Shown: piece after piece, positions 31,338 through 43,299 of the stretch
Numbering within the stretch: position 1 is the stretch's first letter
Layout: every line of letters starts with the position of its first letter
Assembly (NCBI GenBank): GCA_023101725.1
Contig: JALJCO010003062.1
Span: forward strand, 787,992-851,991
Reading direction: 5' to 3'
DNA length: 64,000 bases
DNA from: Atherinomorus stipes
Lineage: Eukaryota > Chordata > Actinopteri > Atheriniformes > Atherinidae
Translations under genes and position numbers: made by a program
The notes under the pieces: model-generated
Told to the model about the DNA's origin: nothing
The model's input: the letters and a program-made list of their open reading frames with translations, nothing else
The model's database searches: none

Positions 31338-31861
31338 ATCAATGTTTTTTAAAGTTAAGAAAAAAATAATAATCTTATGATGCAACCCCTGGTTCTACAT
31401 TTGTGTACTTTGGCTGTTCTTTAAAGAGCTAAAACTTTGATGTAATGGGTTTTACATCATTTTCATTAGTTCACACTGTTCGATCTGCTGTCATGTGCTA
31501 CTGGCCTGGCCAATCTCTCAAATTTCAAAACCGAATGGCCCCTACTGTGCCAAAAAGTTTGCCCAGATATTCTGGTCGCTATTTCCACTAAAAACAAACA
31601 ACTACAAAAATCTTAGTTTTATATACTGGCTCTCCAAAATTCTCTCTGAAAGTAAGCCTATGGCTTGTGTCCAACCGATAAGAAACTTAACACTTTTTCA
31701 TTGAGCTAAACCAAATACATCGTTGAAAGGTTGCGGCCTTAACATCAATCAATTAAATCAAATCAAATTAACTTTATTATGTTTCAAAAATGTTTGTGAA
31801 GGAGCGCTTCCTGGATTCAGTTGTACTTCTTTGGAGGTGCTCTTTGGATGGGGCAGTAAGA

Positions 31862-31909
31862 TTAGATGAGCAAAAAAAAAAAACTCCTTTGTTCTTTTTG
31901 CTCATCTAA
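31862..31909. repeat. Perfect 15-bp stem hairpin
   Basis: TTAGATGAGCAAAAA at 31862-31876 is the exact reverse complement of 31895-31909, with an 18-bp A-rich loop. No associated gene was identified. It may be the centre of a decayed palindromic repeat. Confidence 0.8.
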
Positions 31910-32530
31910 ACTTTATTGTGCTTTGGCAGGAAACTTGTCTTGGGCTCAGAGTGTTGACACAGCGGTTTTTACATTGAACACAACACAATAGTACACAAAC
32001 AACAATGGTCTTTTACACAGACTTGCTAGTGCACATGGTGTACAATAATAACAGCAGTTTCAGAATGTTTGCATTTAACACAACCATGCAGGCGCCAGCC
32101 ACTACTAAGCCTAACATCATGAAGTGCTATTAAGAAGTTAAATGACTGTTAATACAGAATTAAACAAAAGTGACAACAGTTAAAAAAACACATAAAAAAA
32201 CAAATCTAAAGAGGAGACTGAGACCATATTCTGACAAAGACTATCCCCCTATGGAGGGCTGGTATTTTGTTCAAACATGTCAGCATAAAGAGATTTTAAA
32301 TGACTCCTGCTTTGAAACACTGACCCATGAACCTTAATCTTAGTGCATGTTTGATAGCTCATAATTCTACAGCAAAGGGGATACAGTCATGGGACCAATG
32401 AGAGCTTTGGATTTCAGCTATCATAGTTAACAACTGGGGGGTGCTGTCAAATATGGCTAAAATAAAGTTTCACACATTTTATATACACTCATTCAACAAT
32501 TGTTGTCACGTTGGCTTTAAATAATGTGAT
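31910..32530. other. No gene recognised
   Basis: AT-rich sequence between the hairpin and the satellite. No convincing ORF, RNA gene or transposon end was seen. Confidence 0.5.
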
Positions 32531-32540
32531 CAACTTAGAG

Positions 32541-35440
32541 CCCATGCCTGCTGAGCACATATAGATCCCTTATTGGCCCCATAAAGTCATCCCACATGGC
32601 CCTCCAATATACGTAGCTTAACCCATGTGGGGCCTACATGATCCAACCCAGTACTAGCCTATGCCTGCATTGACCGCATACAACTTCGATGGGGCCCATT
32701 TAGATGGCCCACATGGCCCACATGGGCTTACCATGTTGGCCCATGTTACTGAAACTACATGGGTCCCAATAATGTTACCAATTTACATCCCATGCCCACT
32801 GTGCCCATATAGATCCCATGTTGGGACCATATCATCAGCCCACATGGGCTTCCAATCTGGGACCCATGTAGCTTAACCCATGTTGGGCCTAAATGATGCA
32901 ACCTAGTACAATCCCATTCCCAAGTTGCCCACTTATATCCCTCATTGGACCAATTTAGCTGGCCCACGTGAGCTTAACATGTGGGCCCAGATTACTGAAA
33001 CCATATGGGTCCCAATAATGTTACCCATTTACAGCCCATGCCCATTGTACCCATATAGATCCCATGTTGGGACCATATGATCAGGCCACATGGGCTTCCA
33101 ATCTGAGGCTCATGTAGCTTAACCCATGTTGGGCCTAAATGATGCAACCTAGTACAATCCCATTCCCAAGTTGCCCACTTATATCCCTCATGGGCCCTAT
33201 TTAGCTGGCCCACATGGGCTTAACATGTGGGCCCATGTTACCAAAACCATATGGGTCCCAATAATGTTACCCATTTACATCCCATGCCCATTGTGCCCAT
33301 ATAGATCCCATGTTGGGACCATATGATCAGCCCACATGGGCTTCCAATCTGGGGCCCATGTAGCTTAACCCATGTTGGGCCTAAATGATGCAACCTAGTA
33401 CAATCCCATTCCCAAGTTGCCCACTTATATCCCTCATGGGCCCTATTTAGCTGGCCCACATGGGCTTAACATGTGGGCCCATGTTACCAAAACCATATGG
33501 GTCCCAATAATGTTACCCATTTACATCCCATGCCCATTGTGCCCATATAGATCCCATGTTGGGACCATATGATCAGCCCACATGGGCTTCCAATCTGGGG
33601 CCCATGTAGCTTAACCCATGTTGGGCCTAAATGATGCAACCTAGTACAATCCCATTCCCAAGTTGCCCACTTATATCCCTCATGGGCCCCATTTAGCTGG
33701 TCCGCATGGGCTTAACATGTGGGCCCATGTTACTAAAACCACATGGGTCCCAATAATGTTACCCATTTAGATCCCATGCCCACTATGCCCATATAGATCC
33801 CATGTTGGGACCATATGATCAGGCCACATGGGCTTCCAATCTGGGGCCCATGTAGCTTACCCCATGTTGGGCCTAAATGATGCAACCTAGTACTATCCCA
33901 TTCCCAAGTTGCTCACTTATGTCCCTCATGGGCCCCATTTAGCAGGCCCCCATGGGCCTACCATGTGGGCCCATGTTACCGAAACCATATGGGTCCCAAT
34001 AATGTTACCCATTTACATCCCATGCCCATTGTGCCCATATAGATCCCATGTTGGGACCATATGATCAGCCCACATGGGCTTCCAATCTGGGGCCCATGTA
34101 GCTTAACCCATGTTGGGCCGAAATGATGCAACCTAGTACAATCCCATTCCCAAGTTGCCCACTTATATCCCTCATGGGCCCCATTTAGCAGGCCCGCATG
34201 GGTTTAACATGTGGGCCCATGTTACCAAAACCACATGGGTCCCAATAATGTTACCCATTTAGATCCCATGCCCACTATGCCCATATAGATCCCATGTTGG
34301 GACCATATGATCAGGCCACATGGGCTTCCAATCTGGGGCCCATGTAGCTTACCCCATGTTGGGCCGAAATGATGCAACCTAGTACAATCCCATTCCCAAG
34401 TTGCCCACTTATATCCCTCATGGGCCCCATTTAGCTGGCCGGCATGGGCTTAACATGTGGGCCCATGTTATCAAAACCACATGGGTCCCAATAATGTTAC
34501 CCATTTAGATCCCATGCCCACTATGCCCATATAGATCCCATGTTGGGACCATATGATCAGCCCACATGGGCTTCCAATCTGGGGCCCATGTAGCTTAACC
34601 CATGTTGGGCCTAAATGATGCAACCTAGTACAATCCCATTCCCAAGTTGCTCACTTATATCCCTCATGGGCCCCATTTAGCAGGCCCCCATGGGCCTACC
34701 ATGTGGGCCCATGTTACCAAAACCACATGGGTCCCAATAATGTTACCCATTTACATCCCATGCCCACTATGCCCATGTAGATCCCATGTTGGGACCATAT
34801 GATCAGCCTACATGGGCTTCCAATCTGGGGCCCATGTAGCTTAACCCATGTTGGGCCGAAATGATGCAACCTAGTACAATCCCATTCCCAAGTTGCCCAC
34901 TTATATCCCTCATGGGCCCCATTTAGCTGGCCCGCATGGGCTTAACATGTGGGCCCATGTTACCAAAACCACATGGGTCCCAATAATGTTACCCATTTAG
35001 ATCCCATGCCCACTATGCCCATGTAGATCCCATGTTGGGACCATATGATCAGCCCACATGGGCTTCCAATCTGGGGCCCATGTAGCTTAACCCATGTTGG
35101 GCCTATATGATGCAGCCTAGTACTATCCCATTCCCAAGTTGCCCACTTATATCTCTCATGGGCCCCATTTAGCAGGCCCCCATGGGCCTACCATGTGGGC
35201 CCATGTTACCAAAACCATATGGGTCCCAATAATGTTACCCATTTACATCCCATGCCCACTATGCCCATGTAGATCCCATGTTGGGACCATATGATCAGCC
35301 CACATGGGCTTCCAATCTGGGGCCCATGTAGCTTAACCCATGTGGGGCTCACAAATTTTGCCCAGTTCAAGCCCATGCCCAGATGGTACCCATGTTGCCC
35401 ATTTATAACCCACATGGGGCCCACATGGCATGTTGGCTGG
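32541..35440. repeat. Tandem satellite, 246-bp monomer, about 11.8 copies
   Basis: The landmark TTCCAATCTG recurs every 246 bp: TCCAATCT begins at 32851, 33097, 33343, 33589, 33835, 34081, 34327, 34573, 34819, 35065 and 35311. That is ten consecutive periods with no net length change. Units at both edges are more diverged. Each monomer is itself a diverged dimer: CCCACATGGGCTT recurs at alternating 124- and 122-bp spacing, and the two halves align along their length. GGGCCCATGT-type self-complementary motifs are frequent. The 70-93 codon minus-strand frames inside are by-products. Confidence 0.97.
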
Positions 35441-35789
35441 GAAGCATTTACATTTATTTGCACCGTTAACTCTGTCTGTTTAATCATAAGTCACAAACAC
35501 AGCTATCATTGACGGGTCCATTAGGTCCATGTTTTTTAAATTGTTGCGGACTATCTGTTAGTAATTCCTTCTGTTAGTTATAAAACAAATGGTCTGTATA
35601 AATAACACCACCATGGACATATTCAGCTGTCACCTCATATTACGGCTTATTGAAAGGTAAACACCAGTTATAACTATCATTAGATAACTCTGCAGCTACG
35701 GGAGAGCCCAGTCGTCTTATACCATTATTGGCACAAGCATGTTATACAGGCTGTTATTTGAAAAATAACCATTTTGCAACGTTAACTAA

Positions 35790-36571
35790 AGCCTGGGATA
35801 CAATGTGCAATTTTTTCAATCATTGCTCGCAGCTCCAACTCAAATTGTGCGAATCAGTCGCAGAGTTCAAAAAGTTCACAGCTTGCGATGTCTGTCCTCA
35901 TACTGTACGAACCGATGCTCGGATGCGATCTGACTACTCACACTATATGTCCTCAAAGACACGTTGGGGTCTTGAACATTCCCGACATGCAACGCAATGA
36001 ATGCAGCTAGTAGTAGTAGAAGAAGAAGAAGAACACGACAACAATAACAACAGCTGCAGCAACAGTATGCTATCACCAAAAAAACTGCGGTGCCTTGGCG
36101 ATTTGCGCTCTTCTTTGTGAAGAATTCGCCAAAAATAAAAGGCGACGACTACGCGTGTGGACGAGGAATTGGCTGAGCAGACGTGGGCTGTACAGTCTGT
36201 TGGTTTTACAACGAGAACTCTGTCCAAATGACAAGCAGGGTCACCATGCTGCCTCTGGTTTACTTCCGTTTTTGTTTCACGCATGCGAAATGTGGAAATC
36301 TCTAAGGAAAGAGTTCTCAGTCTGGTCGTGGCACTGCTTCAACATACGATTCACTCACGAGCCACGACCAAAATATCACACAGGTTTGATTTTCTTGCGA
36401 CTCACGATTTCGGATCGGGAGCTTGTCGTGAGGTGCCAATCGCCTCTCGTGACCCCCTAGTATACTGCACGACGCACGATTTGGCCAAGACTCGGCCCGA
36501 TCGCCAAACTTGTCGCACGACTGGAAAACCGGCTCAAAAATCGCCAAAAATCGCACAGTGTATACCGGGGT
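35790..36571. mobile_element. PIF/Harbinger-type MITE, copy 2 (782 bp)
   Basis: The ends are AGCCTGGGATACAATGTGC and, inverted, ACCCCGGTATACACTGTGC. TAA duplications lie at 35787-35789 and 36572-36574. It is the same family as 14739-15553, and the inner ends here retain longer AAAAATCGC motifs. Non-coding; the 90-120 codon frames are not conserved genes. Confidence 0.85.
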
Positions 36572-36574
36572 TAA

Positions 36575-37105
36575 CTTAAACAACAGCAACATGGTTGACC
36601 ACACCGGCCGCTATTGAAAAAATATTGTAAAATAAAAATGTTACGCAACAATGAGGTAACTAATCCATAACATTGGCATAAACTAAGATAATACAATGGT
36701 TTTCATAATATTTATATCTCCATTAACAAAGAAAATGTGTTACATTTGTAGCTCGCCTTTTCAGCCCTTACTCACAAGGGTGGTATTAGAGAATCTCAGT
36801 ATTGAGGGTGATTCAGCCCTCAAATTTGCCCCTCAACTTAACGTTCTGAGAATCGGGACAGCACTTGCACTTTGCGGGAGTGCACACTTTTCAGATTGAG
36901 GGTTAAGACAGGAATTGGAATTTACTCTTTAATTACTGGAAAAATGTGATTAAAGCTGGTATCATTAAAATGTTATTGTTATTAACATAAAATATAATAA
37001 TATGATATAAAAGGGTGATGAATGCTGGTTGGAGGAGCCTCCTGTGAAATGTTGCCCAGGGCCCCCCAAAAAGAATCACCTTCTCAGATATTTACAGATA
37101 AGCTA
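36575..37105. other. No gene recognised
   Basis: AT-rich sequence between a Harbinger MITE and a LINE tail. Nothing recognisable was seen. Confidence 0.5.
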
Positions 37106-37310
37106 CAGATAAGTTCTTCCCATCCTCTCCACAACACAGCGAAGAATCAACAGAGTGTGTTCAGTGGGAGGCTGCATCAGGTTCGCTGTAGACATTCATT
37201 CCTAAACAAAAAAAAAAATTTAAAGAGAGAGAGAGAGCCTATTATTACAATGTTGAATTTCCCTCCAGGGATGAATAAAGTATTTTTCATTTCATTTTCA
37301 TTCATATCAG
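37106..37310 (+). mobile_element. Jockey/CR1-group LINE 3' tail, second copy
   Basis: CTTCCCATCCTCTCCACAAC, AATCAACAGAGTGTGTTCAG and GGGATGAATAAAGTATTTTT match the 3' end of the LINE at 62881-63984. It ends in CATTTCATTTTCATTC. It is severely 5'-truncated, as is typical of LINE insertion, and has lost part of the coding end. Confidence 0.8.
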
Positions 37311-37590
37311 AGGGGACAATGTTTGCATCATATCTGTGTGTATGTATAGCTTGATCAGAATATAAGAAAAAAAATAAATGATGTGTCCACGTCTACACAT
37401 TCCTGATTATGATACAAAGAATGAGCTCATAATGCTGCTGATCACCATTAGCCAAGCTAATCATTTTCTCTCAGTAGTAATGCTCAGTATTGTTCTGTAA
37501 AATGATGTACATTGGTACAATGTATGCTTCATTATTACTTTTTAAGCACAAATAGGGATGAAAAAAACTTAGGCCCCAGTGTGGCACTAA

Positions 37591-38079
37591 AGCCCCGTTT
37601 CCACCAGCGGGTCTGGGTCGGGTCGGGCCGGATCGGTCCACGTTTTTTTGCGTCTCCACAGATAAAAACTGGGACGGGTACCCTTATATCCGACCCGACC
37701 CGGCCTACTTTTTTGGTACCCTTCGGTAGGGGTACTGATCTAACCGATCCGGACCAAAGAGGTGGAGCTAATACACAGCAATCAGCTGATTCATTGAAAA
37801 ATCCGCCACTTCCCGCGTGACCCGGCGTAAAAACAAAGCCGGGGTGACTCCTTTCTGTTTCTGTCACGTGTGGCGCCGGTGTTTTGATTAAACGGCGTTA
37901 CACGGCGATGATGTCCCACAATCACGTAGCAGCGCTGTCCAGCTAATTCTCCGCCTCCAGAATAAGGGTACAGGTTGCTGTGGGGACACAGCGTGAAATC
38001 AACACATCCGTACCAAAACCCACCCGATCCGGCCTGGCCCGGCCCGACCTGACCCAGACCCGCGGGTGGAAACGGGGCT
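37591..38079. mobile_element. PIF/Harbinger-type MITE (489 bp), TAA target duplication
   Basis: The left end AGCCCCGTTTCCACC-A-GCGGG and the inverted right end AGCCCCGTTTCCACC-C-GCGGG differ at one base, and similarity continues for about 45 bp (GTCTGGGTC, GGTCGGGCCGG). TAA is duplicated at 37588-37590 and 38080-38082. It is GC-rich and non-coding; the open frames on both strands reflect the composition. Confidence 0.9.
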
Positions 38080-38082
38080 TAA

Positions 38083-39985
38083 GGGTGAACCGCTGTGGGC
38101 CTTTGGGCAAAGTCCTTAACCCCACCTCCTGCTTCCTGGTTGCCATGATGTGGCAGCCCACAGCTCTCTACAGTAGTTGGCTATATCTAGAGATGGGTCA
38201 AATGCAGAGCCTAAATTTCCAATTGGAATCATTAAAGCCAACATAAATATTTTGATTTTTCCACCACTAGCTGCTTTCCAAACATTGTGGAGGTGGGTGG
38301 TTCTGCCATATCCCTAGTGATACAAGAGTGCCATCCCAATATGATCACAGATACACTCTGGGCCCCCACTGAAAATTTTCTGGCTCCACCACTGTCAAGT
38401 TAGCAACACACAGTATGAAGAACAGATTTAAAATTCCAGAAGCCCTCAGATTCTGACCTCTTCACCTTTTCACATGTGTATTTTTTTACTAAGATTATGC
38501 TTCAACATGGGCACAACAAAACTCTGCAGGTTCAAGGCAGTGATGGTTGTTCCATGTGGTTTTCTGCAAGACAAGACTAGGCAGTGCAGATCCTTTCTGT
38601 AGGCTTAAACTCCAAGCTGTTTTCACACTGCAGTTTGAAGGTTACATCCTCTGACCTTATCACACCAACACAGTAAGCTATCAGCTGACCTATGCCTGCA
38701 CTTACTGTATGGGGTCTTTTACCGTTGACTGTCGATTCTTCTGTGTCTGAGTAAGCAGCATGTTGAGCAGTGATGCACTCCCCCCATTCTGTTCACATTT
38801 TAGTCTGTTCTCCATAGGATTTGTCAGTCTGTTTTAAATATTTAAACATAGGCTAGTGAAGGTTGACATTGTTGTATATACACTTTGTGTTTTTTCCACC
38901 TTTTTCCACCAACTACAATCTGAAAAAGGAATTAATGTGGGCATTCGCACTGTAGAAACCTTTTAAGGTTCCTGTAACCTTTTCAGGGACGAGGCCGTTT
39001 TTTTGCGCACAGTGTTGCCTTCTCTTCTTACTTTTTGTGGGTTTTGTTTTATTTTGTTGGGGCACAAAAGTGACAGTAACGTGTTGTCACTGTCACAAAT
39101 CAAAATCAAATCAAATCAAATTTGCTAGCCCTTTGAGTACCTTTTGGCTATTGTAAAGTGCTTTAACAAGAGAACAGTAAAAAAGCAACTGAGATAAAAT
39201 GAGTACATAAAAACATACAGTTTTTAAAAAAAAAAAAAGACATTAAACACAAGTAAAAAGCGCTACTGTGCTGCGGAGTATGAAGAGCCAAGAAGCGCTA
39301 CAGGGAAAAAAGGAGGGACAAAATAAAAGTCCTAAAATATCAAACTGAAGTAAGAAAAATATAAGACTTGTGGAGTTAAAGACATTAAAAATATGAATTT
39401 CTGACTCCTTTTGATGGCACACCAACATTTCCGTCCAGGACGGGGCCGTCTAAAGTCATCTTTGTGCATCTGTCAGGGAATACAGAATATTCTGGACACA
39501 CCTGGGTGTGGGTCTGAGGGATCAGGGAGACATGCAGCCTCCCAAAGTATCTGCTGACTCGCTGTTTATAATCCTGTTCCAATGACAACAGAGGAGAGCA
39601 AGGCTGTAATCCCACCAGGTTTTGAATTCACTGTCCACATTGGTGAGGTGTGCTTCAAATGTTTGTGATTATGGTCCTTAGAGGCAGCTTAGAGGACTGA
39701 GGCTCTCAAAAGGCTTTATGTTTCTGCACATCATGTTTCCATTTGGGATAAAACTCCAGCAGATTAAAGCGTCATTTAAAGAAATGCTTCTTAAAGGGTC
39801 AGAAAGTGAAAATAAAAATGGTCTAAAGTTTGAGCCGTTATTACTTTGGTGCTCTGCTTATGTAGCACTGGTCAATCATATTCAACAGCTGTGTTTACAT
39901 GGACACATTTTACCTTTCCAGTTAATATTAATCTGATCAAAGATTTTTCAAGCCTTTTGAATATCAAGACAGTCAATAATCTTTT
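38083..39985. other. No gene recognised
   Basis: About 1.9 kb with ordinary base composition. A short CAAAT-rich run lies at about 39098-39123 and an A run at 39226-39238. No supportable gene or transposon end was found. Confidence 0.5.
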
Positions 39986-39987
39986 GA

Positions 39988-40150
39988 GCTAGGGTTGGCA
40001 ATGTTGGAAGAACGATTTGAGCAAGCAACAGTTTAAAAAAACACAACACCCAAAACCACACTTTCAGAACGCAGAGTCATGTGCACCGATGTTTTACGAA
40101 CAGGTTAACGATAACGGCGCTATCACCTCCACTCCGCCTACCAGACCTGC
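39988..40150 (+). repeat. Fragment of interspersed repeat family R3
   Basis: AGGGTTGGCAATGTTGGAAG and GATTTGAGCAAGC match, in reverse orientation, 59705-59830 within the longer R3 copy. ACGAACAGGTTAACGATAAC is also shared. The right limit is approximate. Confidence 0.7.
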
Positions 40151-40351
40151 TCAGCTTCCGCTGCAGGCTCGCCGCCTGAGCGAGACGAAAGGAAAAACCT
40201 CTCTCTCGCCGCCGGCTCGATGATGTTGGGTGCCCTGAAGCCCGTGAGCCGTCTCCGCCAGGGGTTACGACCCAGCTCAACCACCCCGACCTGCTTCTGT
40301 CTCCCCAGCACTTCCCGAACCTAGCAGTGCGTGAAGGAGTCATGGCCAGAG

Positions 40352-42053
40352 CAGTGTTAATTTTAACAGCAAATTTTTATTTTGTTTTCGTCATAGTCTT
40401 TTTACTAAAATGTTGTTTAGTTTTAGTCACAATTTCGTTAAATCAGTTAGTTTTAGTCTAGTTTTAGTCGACGAGAATATAATATTCTTGTAGACTAAAA
40501 TATGGGGTTAAATGTAAATGAGTAAGTTTGAATGTACATATAACGCATGCAAAAGTACAGATTTTACTTATTTAAAAGAAAAAGCGCATTGTTATGCAAT
40601 TTCTTTGCCTTGCTGAAGATGGGTAGTGAAGAGGAAAGAAAAAAATGTTTTAAATGAACAATGCCTGTTATGCTCAAGCGCCAGACTGACTGTTTTATTT
40701 AATTTATGTATACATACATACATACATACATACATACATACATACATACATACATACATGCATGTATGTATATACATACATGCATGTATGTATATACATA
40801 CATGCGTGAATGCATACATACTTACAGTGTCCGAAATTAACTGAAAAAGATTGAAAAATCCACTGGCCAAGTATATTTTTTACCGCCCATAATATGAATC
40901 TATTTCACACATATATCTTCAGGCAGGTTATTTCTATAATACGGTATTACGTTAAACACAAACTGATAAGAAGTTACAGTAAAATTAAAACAACAGGAAC
41001 AAGAAAAAATGTTTATACTTAATAAATTGGTAATTTCTGAATTTATTAATTTAAACCTCCCATTCAGACTCTTCACTCTCTACTTAGTGCTTGAATAGAT
41101 AATTCAAAGTGAAGTTGATAATAATAATAATAATAATAATTAAATGAAACTTGATAATAAAGTGATAAGTTTGCATCCATCTGTTTCAGACTGTAGGCTG
41201 CAACAGTGACTGTTAGAGGTGTCTTAAACAGGGACAATCCAGTCTGGAGGTGGATTGGGACATTGAATTTGCTTCTTAGATCACCTTACCAAACCATAAT
41301 TTCAGCCTGAGTTATTTGAGGAGTTATTTTAATTGGTGGTTATCTTAATAATTATGGTTACTGAACTTCAGTAAAGTCCACACATCAACGTCATGTATGA
41401 TGTTGTAACAACACGCTGTCGGTTTTTGAGTGGATCAGAGTCTAAACTCTGCCCACCCGACTCGTCACTCAGTTGCCCGGACAGTAAATGGAGCGGACCC
41501 TGTCGTGGTGCAGCCGGTGTTTTATGAGCCTCCACAGCTTCTCTCTGAACTTTCTGTTCGTCCTGCTGGTTTATCTTCCCGTTCACTGAGCCTTCCTTTG
41601 GAAGGCTGCCTCCTGCTAACACTCTCAACATATTCGGTTTACACAACGTCTTGTTTTGTGTCGCATCATTCTGTCATACAGTCTATGTGAAGCGTGTCCG
41701 TGTGTCAGCTTTTCTTTTTCTCCCTGGACTGGACGTTTTTAAGATCACTTAATCACAAAATGTGAGAACTGTTTATCATTATCTCCCTGGGTAACAAAAC
41801 GTGAGCAGGCCAGCCTTGCTGCACGAGTTTGTGTTCTCATTGGATGTTTTTGCAATAACATCCCGCCTTTCAACACAAACAGTTCTTCTGATTGGACGTC
41901 ATTGTTGTCAGGTATTTTCGTCTAGTTTTTATTCGTTGACAAAAATGTCATTAACTTTCGTTATAGTTTTGATCCCCGTGTGTTGGTTTTCGTCTAGCTT
42001 CGTTTAGTTTTTGTCGAGAAAAATAGGTCGTTGACGAAGACTATGACGAAAAC
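40352..42053. mobile_element. Non-autonomous DNA element with GTTTTCGTCATAGTCTT inverted ends
   Basis: A 17-bp inverted repeat, GTTTTCGTCATAGTCTT, lies at 40384-40400 and inverted at 42037-42053. Outside the left copy is CAGTGTTAATTTTAACAGC, an end I associate with fish hAT-type repeats. The matching right tip is missing or changed. Repeated TTTTAGTCTAGTTTTAGTC-like motifs occur near both ends. The interior includes a CATA-type microsatellite. No transposase was found. Confidence 0.5.
40706..40805. repeat. (CATA)n/(TGTA)n microsatellite with self-complementary blocks
   Basis: CATA units are followed by alternating CATGCATGTATGTATA blocks that can pair with each other. It is inside the 40352-42053 element. 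Confidence 0.9.
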
Positions 42054-42757
42054 TAGCAGCAGTAGCTAATAACATGGTGTGCTAGGCGTAGCGGCGGCAG
42101 CTCCTCTTCCCCGTTCCTCAGTTGCACTTCGACCAGATGAACACCTCATTCAGAGTCGCTACTGCTGCCAGGCATGTTATGTCCCTGACGGTCGTCGGCT
42201 CTCGCCATGTCTGACTGAGTCTCACCGCCCTCCCAAACAGAGATCGAGGATTTTTTGCTGCACCGGTCTCGCCTCTACGGCTCCTTACTACGGTGATGCA
42301 GCGGCTGAAGAGGCTGGAGGAAGGAAAAGCAGAGCCTAGCCGTAGCCTAGCCAGCTACCGCTAGCTGCTGCTACTAAGCGATGGCTGTCACCGCCGAGAC
42401 GGCGATAACAATCCTCACTCATGTCAGCACCACGGGGCGAGCGATGAGAGGGTTGTAGCACCTCAGCTGATATACTGCTCAGTTAACCCGAAGCGGTCAG
42501 GTTAACATGAGCTGTATCTCGGGAAAACAGCAGTGGGACGATCAGTATGTCCTCCACACATTTTCCAGCCGCAAATTCCGCAGACAACCGGCCAGGTGAG
42601 CTCATGGACGACTCTGCTCTTTTCACAGAGGGCCCCCAAAGGGAAAAACTTCCATTTATGGTGGGTTTGGCGGCAGAGAGGGCCGAAATTGTGTACCACA
42701 GCTTCTAAAAGCTGCTCTTCAGCTGCCTGCACGCCCTCTTACTCGTTTTTATGAAGC

Positions 42758-43195
42758 GTGGCGGAGCAGCAGCGCACTGCCAGACTGGTTGGACAGGACT
42801 CTCAGATTGGGGTATTCTCTCCAATTCTGCGGGCTCCCCCCAGCGTTCAGGGGCATTTAGAGATGAATCTATCCCCTCAACAAGAGATACAGTTCCTCGA
42901 GGGGGAAATTCAGGATCTGCTATCAAAACAGGCTGTGTCAATTGTTCCTCCTCATGACAAGAAACGGGGTCCTTACTCGTCATACTTTTTGGTTCCCAGA
43001 AAGACAGGGGGCTACAGACCCAGCCTGGACCTCTGTGCCCTGAACACGCTCATCGGTCACGAGATGTTCCACATGCTAACTATTAAGAGACTGATGGAAC
43101 TCATCCAACCAAGCGACTGGTTCTCAGCCATTGACTAGAAGGATGCTTATTTTCATGTTGAGGTGGCACCAAAACACAGCAAATTGTCAAATTGT
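42758..43195 (+). pseudogene. DIRS reverse-transcriptase fragment
   Basis: The reading frame includes LSKQAVSIVPPHDKKRGPYS, YFLVPRKTGGYRPSLDLCAL and FHMLTIKRLMELIQPSDWFS. It then reaches AID, an in-frame TAG at 43136-43138, and KDAYFHVEVAPKHS. The motif A region (D followed by KDAYFHV) is recognisable, but the active-site motif C is deleted. It is non-functional. The FHMLT and KDAYFHV wording is typical of the DIRS reverse transcriptase. Confidence 0.82.
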
Positions 43196-43299
43196 CACAG
43201 GAGGCAGGCGGGATTCAGGCAATGCCTGGGTCAGCCACTTCAAGCCTGGCCTCTAAGAGACAGGCTAATAAAGGCTGACTGCTCAGGTGGTGAAAACCA

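Noticed and set aside
32541..35440. Regular direct repeats suggesting a CRISPR array
   Set aside because: The 246-bp units are contiguous with no unique spacers, and the genome is eukaryotic. It is a satellite.
32755..35487. Series of 70-93 codon minus-strand frames starting MGQLN or ending WVTLLGPIW
   Set aside because: They repeat with the 246-bp satellite because the period is divisible by three. There are stops in every unit and no sign of a gene.
37512..38246. 102-, 110- and 88-codon frames on both strands
   Set aside because: They lie in the GC-rich arms of the 37591-38079 MITE; no domain or codon signal.
40592..40870. Frames rich in YTHTYIHT and CMYVCMYV
   Set aside because: They are translations of the CATA/TGTA microsatellite.
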